Positions 57,027 to 64,000 of a stretch of 64,000 nucleotides of DNA are shown in pieces (the stretch's first letter is position 1; each line of letters opens with the position of its first letter). Origin of the DNA: CAVSVP01 sp963731125 (GTDB lineage: Bacteria; Pseudomonadota; Gammaproteobacteria; Competibacterales; Competibacteraceae); NCBI GenBank assembly GCA_963731125.1, contig CAVSVP010000005.1, positions 1 through 64,000 on the forward strand. The letters run 5' to 3'. Made by a program: the position numbers and the translations under genes. The notes beneath the pieces were generated by a model. It worked only from the letters and a program-made list of their open reading frames with translations. It was not told the origin of the DNA and did not search any database.

Positions 57027-57914
57027 TCAATAGGAACGTTGAGCGATATAGGTCGCGATCCAGCGCAAAGTATCAGCCTCGGGTCCAAACACCGTCAAAC
57101 TGCTTAGTGCGTCCTCGATCAGCGTGCCAGCATGGGTGCGCGCGCCGTCCAAACCCAGCAGGGCGGGGTAAGTGGGCTTGTTGAGAGCGAGATCTGCTCC
57201 CTGAGGTTTGCCTAACGTCGAAGTATCAGCAGTGATATCGAGGATATCGTCACATATCTGAAACGCTAAACCAATGCATTTGGCGTAATGGTCCAAGTGC
57301 TGCAAAACGTTTGCCTTAATGGCCGGCTGGCTTAAGGCCCCCATCAGGACGCTGGCGCGAATCAAGGCACCGGTTTTGTGGATATGCATGTTCTCCAATT
57401 CAGCCAAGGTTAATTCCTTGCCGACAGCCGCCAGGTCGATGGTTTGGCCCCCTGCCATGCCTCTTGAGCCTGCGGCTTGCGCTAGGGTTTCCACCAGTTT
57501 CAGGCGAATTTCTGAATCTGCCGCCATCTTAGGAGCTTGGGCTAATATTTGAAAAGCCAGGCTTTGCAGCGCATCTCCGGCCAGTAGTGCGGTGGCCTCG
57601 TCGAAGGCTTTATGGCAAGTGGGTTTACCATGACGTAAGTCATCGTTATCCATGACGGGAAGATCGTCGTGAATCAGGGAATAGGCATGAATCAGCTCGA
57701 CGGCCCCCGCCGGTGCATCCAAATGTTCCGGGTCTGCTTCCACGGTGGTGCCTGCGGCATAGACCAATAGCGGGCGAATGCGTTTGCCCCCTCCGAGAAC
57801 CGCATAACGCATGGCTTGGTGCAGCCGGCAGGGATGAATCTCAGAACCGGGCAAGCATGTTTCTAAAAATAGCTCGATGCGAGCCCGGTAGTGCTGGAAA
57901 AAAGCCTCCGACAT
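57027..57914 (-). CDS. ispA: Farnesyl diphosphate synthase
   Basis: This polyprenyl synthase (295 residues) makes geranyl and farnesyl diphosphate from IPP and DMAPP. The first aspartate-rich motif is DDLPVMDND (83-91) and the second is FQICDDILD, with GGGKRIRPLL at the substrate-binding site. It starts six bases after xseB ends, so both are translated from one message, with dxs downstream providing the same pathway's first enzyme. Confidence 0.96.
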   Translation of the reverse strand: MSEAFFQHYRARIELFLETCLPGSEIHPCRLHQAMRYAVLGGGKRIRPLLVYAAGTTVEADPEHLDAPAGAVELIHAYSLIHDDLPVMDNDDLRHGKPTCHKAFDEATALLAGDALQSLAFQILAQAPKMAADSEIRLKLVETLAQAAGSRGMAGGQTIDLAAVGKELTLAELENMHIHKTGALIRASVLMGALSQPAIKANVLQHLDHYAKCIGLAFQICDDILDITADTSTLGKPQGADLALNKPTYPALLGLDGARTHAGTLIEDALSSLTVFGPEADTLRWIATYIAQRSY

Positions 57915-57920
57915 GAGTGT

Positions 57921-58163
57921 TTAGCCTTGCGTATCATCAAAGGGCACAATTTCGAGATGGCCATTTTTGGTAATGAGCTTGTCTACCTTTTGTTCCGCTA
58001 ACCGCAACGCAGCCTGGCAGGCCCGGGTGAGTTCTATCCCCCGTTCGAAACGCTTGAGAGAATCTTCCAAAGAAAGTTCACCGGCTTCCATTTGCTCTAC
58101 CAGACCTTCGAGTTCCGCGAGGGACTTTTCAAAGTCAATGAGAGTGGGTTTTTTAGCCGCCAT
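57921..58163 (-). CDS. xseB: Exodeoxyribonuclease VII small subunit
   Basis: The 80-residue product matches the family length and sequence (FEKSLAELEGLVEQMEAGEL, LEDSLKRFERGIELTRACQ). It is the helical partner of XseA, forming the ssDNA exonuclease VII. The ATG at 58163 is preferred over an upstream TTG because it gives the usual length. It is the first gene of the xseB-ispA-dxs group. Confidence 0.95.
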   Translation of the reverse strand: MAAKKPTLIDFEKSLAELEGLVEQMEAGELSLEDSLKRFERGIELTRACQAALRLAEQKVDKLITKNGHLEIVPFDDTQG

Positions 58164-58266
58164 CGTTAAAGTGTCGTCAACTGTCAAAGATGTGTAAATT
58201 ACTCCGCTGTAAGGAAGCGGTCAATTTATGAACCGGATATTTTTATTTTCCCGAAAATGTTAATAC

Positions 58267-59927
58267 CTCGTCAGTCATAACTTCTCTGTCTGAACATCGA
58301 GCAAAACTAACCGCGGCCGATCGTTGAATCAGCCGGTGAAACACTACGCCACCCTGTGATTTCAGCGATGATTCATGCTGCTTGGCGATCATCGTTAGGC
58401 GCATCCTCCTCGACGCCCACGAAGTAGCGGCGTATCTTCGCGATACGGCTGTTTGGCGGGAGATGGAGAAGTTGTTTGAGCACGAGAGGGGCCAACCCTG
58501 GTCGGACGGTGTTTTCCGAGGGCAGCTCGCGTGAGCGGGTGCGCAGATAGAGCGCGTGGTGTTGCCAGACCTCGGTACCGAAACGAAGCGCGATGAGCTG
58601 CAACAGTCCGAGCGCGATGGCGGCACACAGGACGAAGCTTTCCTAAGCTTGCCAACAGGCCTCGACAGTGGGGAGGTGCTCGGGGCGTGGGATCTTCAAC
58701 TTCCGATTGGCCGTGGGGCGGCGGGAGTGACGGGGCAGTTGCTTGGTCCAGAAATGGAAACGAAAGGCACCGAGGATGTTTTTCATCATCGAAAACAGGG
58801 TTTCTATGCGGGTCCGGCTGCCATACAGCTCGATGGCGGTGGTCGCTGAGAGCGTCAGATCGGAGGACATCAGCACAATCGGGCCGCGGGAGGTGATGGC
58901 GAAGATGAACAACAGCCAGTCCCCGAGGGGTTTCCACAGTAACGGAATACGCATCAGTTGGACCGCTTCGAGCTTACCGTAGACGTGACACTGGACGGTG
59001 TGAAACAACTGCGGATGATCGAAACACGCCATCAGATGCACTTTGTCGCCATAGCGTGGTTGCGGCCCCCGGCGGCCGGGCGGCTTGGGCTCGGCCGGGA
59101 AATAGGCTACGTAGTTTTTTTTCGCCCGCGTCAGGATCGTCAGATACGGTTGTTTCAAAATGAGCGAATACACCGAGCGGGCCAGGCGAAACACCCCGGC
59201 GGTGGAGAAGAATGCATCCAACACCAAAAACGCCGGACGGTCGTGACTGACGGCGAAGCTCAGCGCCATGTGCACCCCCCGCTCCGCCAAGCTCGGACCG
59301 GGGCGCGCCGAGCCGGGCTCCCCTTCGCCCCGATGGCAGAAGCCTTGATGGATACGAAACGCCAACGGCAAACAAAAACACGCCCTCAGCGAGCCCACCA
59401 CCAGACCGACCGCGCCCCAACAGTGGCCGCGGAAATAGGAGGGCTTGCGTTGTGTCTCCGAGGTCTCACGCAGCGATACCACCCCGGGCATTCGCCCTCC
59501 GTCCTTGACCACATGGGTATGATCGCCCAACAACACACACCGCCCCTCGACCTCGACCGTGACCGCCTGGCTCAACACATAGCGCTGCCATGCCGCCAGG
59601 AGTTCATCATCGCTATAGGCCGTGGAGCGAAAAAAGTGCAGCAAGCGATGATAGCCCCGTTCGTCTCCGCGCCAGAACCGACACATCGAGGTCACCCCGA
59701 TCATCTCCGGGGCGGCCAGAAAACTCAACACCACCGCCGCGAACAGCAGCCAACTGCGGTGTCGGGAAAAGACACTTTGAAAGCTCTCTAGCGCGTGATA
59801 TACGTATCTCAGCATGGATTCTCCTTGGGCTACCGAGGTGCTCAAACGCGGGTAGCTCGAGGGAATTCATGCTGCTTTTGGGCAAGGCAAGCAAGGTTTT
59901 TCGGTGACAGAACTTATGACTGACGAG
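58267..59927 (-). mobile_element. IS4-like insertion sequence
   Basis: Inverted ends CTCGTCAGTCATAA (58267) and TTATGACTGACGAG (ending 59927) define a 1,661-bp element flanked by a 7-bp duplication TTAATAC (58260-58266 and 59928-59934). It carries one interrupted transposase gene and sits in the gap between xseB and the rubrerythrin operon. Confidence 0.88.
58373..59815 (-). pseudogene. IS4-like transposase with in-frame TAG
   Basis: ATG at 59815 has a perfect AAGGAG five bases upstream (MLRYVYHALESFQSVFSRH). Catalytic-type acidic residues appear in LLGDHTHVVKDGGRMPG, FLVLDAFFSTAGVF and SRTRIETLFSMMKNILG. A TAG at 58643-58645 after VEACWQA interrupts the frame, which then continues ESFVLCAAIALGLLQLIALR to 58373. 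The stop removes about 90 C-terminal residues and probably inactivates the enzyme. The IS4/IS701-like family call is tentative. Confidence 0.75.
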
Positions 59928-59956
59928 TTAATACGTTAAGGCGAGTAATTCTATTA

Positions 59957-61004
59957 TAGCGGTAATTAATTGGGTTCAGTACAATATCCGCAGTGCTTAA
60001 ACCACCCTTTTATATCGGTTTCTGTCACGGCATCTAACGCATTTCTTATTTCACCCTCGAGGGCATCTCTGGTGCGTGCCGCCGAGCCCCGAAGAAAGGC
60101 TTTCACCTTCGACCAAAAGAGTTCAATGGGTGAGAAATCCGGTGAATAGGGGGGCAAAAAGTGTAACTCAGCCTGCTGCGCTTCCATCGCTTCTTGAATC
60201 CCCTCGACTTTGTGACTGCTCAGATTATCCAGCCACACTGGATCGCCCGGCTGTAAGGTGGGAACCAGCAACTGCTGGATAAAGCGGGTAAAGGCATTCC
60301 CGTTGATGGGGCCGTCGAGTTCCATGATCGCACGCACTTCCGTTACTCCTAACGCACTCACCAACGTCAGATTCGGTCCCGGGTTTACCGGTTTGTCGGC
60401 ATGGGCACGACAACCGCTCGGGGCCCGACCATAGCGGCGTGCCATGCCGAGGTTGACGCCCGCTTCATCAATGAAAATCAAGCGCGTCGGGTCCATCTCG
60501 GCTTGCTCTTGTTGAAACCGCTGGCGTGCCGGTTCGATCTCCTCATCGGCCTCGCGCTCACTGGCATGGTAGCTTAACTTCTTGCGCGTGATCCCGCGCC
60601 GGCGCAAGCTCAAGCCAATCGTCGCGTCGCTCACCACCACCCCCTCTTCGCCTTCAGCCACTGATTCAATTCCGACAGCGTCGCGTCTGCGTGCTCCTCC
60701 ACTAACTGTTTGAGTACCGCTTCATCCGATTCCCTCAGTTTGCGTCGTTGCCCGCCCCCATGCGCTTTCGGATCCACCCGTCGGGTCTGCTGATAGCGCT
60801 TCAGCAACCGCCAGACAAAATCCAAACTCACGGAAAAACGCGCCGCTACGCTACGCATCGAACCCTCCCCCTTGGGGTAGGCATCCACGACTTTTTGACG
60901 CAGATCATTAGAATAGGGCCTCATTCTCATTACTCCTTCACAGTTTGTCTCTATCCTATTTATTTATGGGCCCCTTGTAATGAATTCAACTAATTACCGC
61001 TATA
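59957..61004 (-). mobile_element. IS630-family insertion sequence
   Basis: Terminal inverted repeats TAGCGGTAATTA (59957 inward and inverted to 61004) enclose a 1,048-bp element. The flanking TA dinucleotides (59955-59956 and 61005-61006) match the TA-specific insertion of the IS630/mariner group. It lies 22 bases from the right duplication of the IS4-like element. Confidence 0.88.
59966..60924 (-). CDS. IS630 transposase in two overlapping frames
   Basis: The first frame (from ATG 60924, AAGGAG upstream) gives the winged-helix DNA-binding half (MRSVAARFSVSLDFVWRLLK). The second frame, overlapping it in 60631-60661, gives the catalytic half with FIDEAGVNLGMARRYG, VWLDNLSSHKV and PYSPDFSPIELFWSKVK, the DDE triad of IS630. 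A -1 shift within the overlap would join them, and split frames are common in IS630. Programmed frameshifting is therefore likely, though a lesion cannot be excluded. Confidence 0.85.
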
Positions 61005-61093
61005 GACATTATCGGAAATAAGCTATTGACCAACTTAACTACCTGTACATCAAGGATAATAATTCGCCGAAACCTTAAAACCGATAATGTCTA
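61005..61093. other. Inverted repeat upstream of the rubrerythrin operon
   Basis: TAGACATTATCGG (61005-61017) and its exact inverted copy CCGATAATGTCTA (61081-61093) frame a 63-base AT-rich interval just before the predicted promoter. They may be a pair of operator sites or the ends of a small element. The left copy touches the IS630 insertion point. Confidence 0.5.
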
Positions 61094-61122
61094 TTGACAA
61101 AAATTCCCCATGGACTTAAATT
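61094..61122 (+). promoter_or_regulatory. Predicted promoter of the rubrerythrin operon
   Basis: TTGACA (61094-61099) is a perfect -35 box; TAAATT (61117-61122) is a 4/6 match -10 box at 17-base spacing. The right inverted-repeat arm abuts the -35 box, so a bound regulator could overlap the promoter. Confidence 0.45.
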
Positions 61123-61178
61123 TCATGCAGGATTTAGACTCTGTCTAAAACCAAGACAACCTTGCAGCTAGGAGGACA

Positions 61179-61607
61179 ATGAATATGGCATCTTTAAAAG
61201 ACAGTAAAACTGAACAAAACCTGAGGGACGCCTTTGCCGGCGAATCCATGGCTAACCGCCGTTATCTTTATTTCGCCGCCAAGGCCGATGTCGAAGGGTA
61301 TAACGACGTATCCGCAGTGTTCCGCTCCACCGCCGAAGGTGAAACGGGTCATGCGCATGGTCACCTAGAGTATTTGGAAGAGGTAGGTGATCCCGCTACA
61401 GGCGAGCCCATCGGTGATACCAGTCTCAATTTAAAGGCAGCCATTGCCGGCGAAACCCACGAATACACCGATATGTATCCGGGTATGGCGAGAACCGCCC
61501 GCGATGAAGGCTTCGATGAGATTGCCGACTGGTTTGAGACGCTGGCCAAGGCGGAGCGTTCTCATGCCAATCGCTTTCAGAAAGCTTTAGATCAGCTAGA
61601 ATCTTGA
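61179..61607 (+). CDS. Rubrerythrin-family diiron protein without rubredoxin domain
   Basis: This 142-residue four-helix ferritin-like protein uses a diiron site to reduce peroxide. Iron-ligand helices are DAFAGESMANRRY, EGETGHAHGHLEYLEE, AIAGETHEYTDMYPGMAR and AKAERSHANRF. The usual C-terminal rubredoxin CxxC pair is absent, so electrons must come from another protein, perhaps the FeS product downstream. AGGAGG lies three bases before the ATG at 61179 and nine before the ATG at 61185; the second start has the better spacing. Confidence 0.92.
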   Translation: MNMASLKDSKTEQNLRDAFAGESMANRRYLYFAAKADVEGYNDVSAVFRSTAEGETGHAHGHLEYLEEVGDPATGEPIGDTSLNLKAAIAGETHEYTDMYPGMARTARDEGFDEIADWFETLAKAERSHANRFQKALDQLES

Positions 61608-61763
61608 GCCATTTAGCAGGGGTCGGGTATTCCCGGCCCTCTGCAGCACTTCTGGTACCGTCACTCGACTCTCTCCCAGCACCGTTCTCATCTGCTCTAA
61701 TTTACTGAGGTCCCCGCGAAGGTTTCCAGCGGTGGCCTTCTACCGTTAAGGGAAGCTTAAGCT

Positions 61764-63104
61764 ATGGCTGAAGAAAACATTCGAGAAGGTAGTCTAGAAG
61801 CGCCAACTCGTCACTCTATCGATTGGCGCAATCCTGATTATTACGATGAAGCGTCATTGTTTAATGAACTAGAGCGGATTTTCGATATCTGCCACGGTTG
61901 TCGGCGCTGTTTCAGCCTGTGCCAATCCTTTCCGACGTTGTTCGATCTCATTGATGAATCGGAGTCCATGGAAGTGACCGGGGTGGATAAGGCGGATTAC
62001 TGGAAAGTCGTGGATCACTGCTATCTCTGCGACATGTGCTACATGACCAAATGTCCCTATGTGCCTCCGCATCCTTGGAACGTAGATTTTCCCCATCTGA
62101 TGCTGCGGGCTAAGGCGGTGAAGTTTAAGCAGGGCAACACTCTGCTGCGGGATAAACTCATTACTTCTACGGACATGGTCGGTAAGTTAGCGGGTATTCC
62201 GGTGGTCAGCCAGACCGTCAACACGGTCAACCGCAATCCTGCCATGCGCCGGCTTATGCAGAAGACAATGGGTATCCACGCCGCTGCGCACTTACCTGAT
62301 TTTGCCGCACGCACCCTGCAACAACGCCAAGGCAAACATATGCCGGCTGCTGTGACCGTTAAAACCACTGAGGGTACGCGCGGTAAGGTGGCGTTGTTTG
62401 CGACCTGTTACGGTAATTACAATGAGCCGCACTTGGGTGAGGATATCGTTGCCGTTTTTGAGCATAATGATATTCCTGTCACGCTAGTACAAAACTCCCG
62501 CTGTTGCGGTATGCCTAAGCTGGAATTGGGCGATCTGGAAACCGTAGAGCAGTTTAAAAATGCTAACCTGCCGACCTTGGTCAAGCTGGTGGAAGAGGGC
62601 TGGGATATCGTCGCTCCGGTGCCGTCCTGCGTATTTATGTTCAAATCGGAGTTGCCGTTGCTGTTTCCTGAGGACAAACAGCTAGCGAAATTGCGCGATG
62701 CCATGTTTGATCCCTTTGAGTATCTGCTAATGCGCCATAAGGCGGGACTGTTGCGTACCGACTTTAAGCATTCTCTCGGTTCGGTGAGTCAGCATGTACC
62801 CTGTCATCTGCGTTCTCAAAACATGGGTGTTAAGAGTCGCGATGTGCTAGCGTTGGTGCCTGACACGAAAATAAAGCTTATTGAACGCTGCTCGGGACAT
62901 AATGGCACGTATGAAGTAAAAACGGAGACCTATGAAACCTCCATGAAAATCGGTAAACCGGTGTTCAATCAGGTGAAAAAAGCCGAGGCGGATCACTATA
63001 CCAGCGATTGTCCTATGGCCGGGCATCAAATCGAGCATGGTCTTCAGGATGGCTCCAAGCCGGAACATCCCTTGACATTGTTGCGGATGGCTTACGGCAT
63101 TTAA
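61764..63104 (+). CDS. FeS heterodisulfide-reductase-like protein (GlpC/HdrD type)
   Basis: This 446-residue redox protein has two [4Fe-4S] motifs: CHGCRRCFSLC (43-53) and CYLCDMCYMTKCP (86-98). Two CCG-type domains follow, one with CCGMPK near residue 247 and a later incomplete-looking HVPCHLRSQ...RCSGH block. No FAD domain or membrane anchor is present. Between rubrerythrin and DUF3501 it could carry electrons for peroxide reduction. The region 61,608-61,763 shows no gene. Confidence 0.88.
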   Translation: MAEENIREGSLEAPTRHSIDWRNPDYYDEASLFNELERIFDICHGCRRCFSLCQSFPTLFDLIDESESMEVTGVDKADYWKVVDHCYLCDMCYMTKCPYVPPHPWNVDFPHLMLRAKAVKFKQGNTLLRDKLITSTDMVGKLAGIPVVSQTVNTVNRNPAMRRLMQKTMGIHAAAHLPDFAARTLQQRQGKHMPAAVTVKTTEGTRGKVALFATCYGNYNEPHLGEDIVAVFEHNDIPVTLVQNSRCCGMPKLELGDLETVEQFKNANLPTLVKLVEEGWDIVAPVPSCVFMFKSELPLLFPEDKQLAKLRDAMFDPFEYLLMRHKAGLLRTDFKHSLGSVSQHVPCHLRSQNMGVKSRDVLALVPDTKIKLIERCSGHNGTYEVKTETYETSMKIGKPVFNQVKKAEADHYTSDCPMAGHQIEHGLQDGSKPEHPLTLLRMAYGI

Positions 63105-63267
63105 GCGCATGGCGTGGAAAGCGAGAGCCTCGGTAAAAGCGTTGCACGGTTATAGAAAGATACTGAACCTTATTACCGCTGCACGGGTCACAAGCTCCAT
63201 AGTTAGCGCCATTCAGCCGCTGCTTCATGCGCCTGTGTCATTATCCTAGTAAAGAAGGAGCTCTATT

Positions 63268-63852
63268 ATGCAGAAACTTACGCGCGCCGATTTATTGACT
63301 CTCGAAGCTTATGCCGAGCAGCGCCAGGCGTTTCGCGCCAACGTGATCGAGCATAAAAAGCCGCGTAAAGTTCCTTTAGGCAGCCATCTGACGCTGCTTT
63401 TTGAGGATCAGCAGACTATTCAGTATCAGGTCCAGGAAATGCTGCGGGTAGAACGTATCTTTGAAACGGCGGGTATTGAAGACGAACTGACGGCGTATAA
63501 TCCGCTGATTCCCGATGGTACGAATCTCAAGGCGACGCTGCTGATTGAATACGAAGATATAGAAGAACGTAAACGTGCCCTGGCCGAACTGATTGGCGTA
63601 GAAGATAAGGTCTGGATGCGCATTGAGGGTTTTGATCCGATACGACCCATTGCCGATGAGGATTTGGAGAGAGAAAACGAGGCGAAGACTTCCGCAGTGC
63701 ACTTTCTGCGCTTTGAGTTCACCCCCGACATGATTGCCGCCGCCAAAGCAGGAGCCGACATCGCCGCAGGTGTTGACCATTCCCATTACAGTGCCGTGGT
63801 CGATCCACTTCCGGAGGCGACGCGGGCCGCCCTGGTAGCGGATTTCGCCTGA
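63268..63852 (+). CDS. DUF3501 family protein
   Basis: This 194-residue soluble protein of unknown function matches the DUF3501 pattern (LTLEAYAEQRQAFRANVIEH, LLFEDQQTIQYQVQEMLRVE, LKATLLIEYED). No cofactor motif is evident. It follows the FeS protein by 163 bases on the same strand; the rubrerythrin, FeS and DUF3501 trio recurs in proteobacteria, suggesting a shared role in oxidative stress. AAGGAG stands ahead of the start. Confidence 0.9.
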   Translation: MQKLTRADLLTLEAYAEQRQAFRANVIEHKKPRKVPLGSHLTLLFEDQQTIQYQVQEMLRVERIFETAGIEDELTAYNPLIPDGTNLKATLLIEYEDIEERKRALAELIGVEDKVWMRIEGFDPIRPIADEDLERENEAKTSAVHFLRFEFTPDMIAAAKAGADIAAGVDHSHYSAVVDPLPEATRAALVADFA

Positions 63853-63878
63853 CCGGCGCGGTCGTAGCTAATCTTTCC

Positions 63879-63911
63879 GTAGCCTGGATGGAGCGTAGCG
63901 GAATCCGGGAT
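63879..63911. repeat. Dispersed palindromic (REP-like) repeat
   Basis: GTAGCCTGGATGGAGCGTAG plus the following GCGGAATCCGGGAT matches a repeat widely scattered in proteobacterial genomes; CCTGGAT and ATCCGGG form the stem. It lies just after the DUF3501 gene, a usual position, and could act in transcript end protection or termination. Confidence 0.65.
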
Positions 63912-64000
63912 TTGGCTGGTTCATAGTTCCTGCATGGTCTTCCTTGCCACGCAGGAAACGCAGAAATTTGCAAATAGAGCCGGTTAGCCCAACATCCATG

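Noticed and set aside
51546..58645. UAG might be recoded to an amino acid, since FAH and two transposases read through TAG
   Set aside because: Several intact genes (the RND permease, pcm, the aldehyde dehydrogenase, the acyl-ligase fusion) end at TAG exactly where their families end, and the Lon-like gene is broken by TAA instead. Nonsense mutation is the simpler reading.

Overview
The window looks like a gammaproteobacterial chromosome carrying a heavy insertion-sequence (IS) load. The evidence is the gene order xseB-ispA-dxs-folE2, Gram-negative features (an RND pump with a lipoprotein adaptor, an E. coli-type cyclopropane synthase), a MoxR-DUF58-transglutaminase block, and a rubrerythrin-FeS-DUF3501 block. 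A Chromatiales, Nitrosococcus-like or methanotroph relative would fit, but this is inference because there is no rRNA or other marker. I see no tRNA, rRNA or CRISPR.

Layout. 1-3,834 is IS territory: an IS982-type element, then an IS1-family element into which an ISKra4-type element has jumped (both target duplications are visible). 3,900-7,382 holds an AT-rich sugar O-methyltransferase-like gene, a leucine dehydrogenase-type gene and ahcY. 7,482-11,987 is an RND efflux operon. 12,175-19,078 has a membrane-anchored isoaspartyl methyltransferase, a polytopic spermidine-synthase-like protein, a YbaK deacylase, a small cytochrome c and a Lon-like protease interrupted by an in-frame TAA. 19,609-28,003 is a wrecked region: an unclassified transposase and a DUF3604 gene split by a composite insertion in which one IS contains both an IS256 and an ISAs1 element. 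28,843-33,160 is MoxR-DUF58-TgpA. 33,405-45,480 covers glutathione peroxidase, an ACP/acyl-AMP ligase/acyltransferase fusion, a 15 x 13-bp tandem repeat, cyclopropane fatty acid synthase, a GAF-PAS-GGDEF-EAL protein, an MlrC-type metallopeptidase and a DUF349 protein. 45,481-47,569 is an AT-rich, hairpin-rich stretch with one orphan lipoprotein. 47,570-53,944 is a glutamine-synthetase-like / aldehyde dehydrogenase / SMP-30-like / FAH / Fe-alcohol dehydrogenase neighbourhood, probably amine or small-molecule catabolism. 53,968-58,163 is folE2, dxs, ispA and xseB. 58,260-61,006 holds an IS4-like and an IS630 element. The window ends with rubrerythrin, an FeS protein, DUF3501 and a dispersed palindromic repeat.

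The strongest findings are exact reconstructions of transposition history. These are nested insertions whose target duplications and terminal repeats restore open genes when removed, and a 101-bp MITE with a CTAG duplication that hit codon 3 of a fumarylacetoacetate-hydrolase gene while supplying a new in-frame start. Nonsense codons in four otherwise full-length genes (Lon-like protease, FAH, two transposases) point to ongoing gene decay. I did not find a convincing new defence or biosynthetic system.
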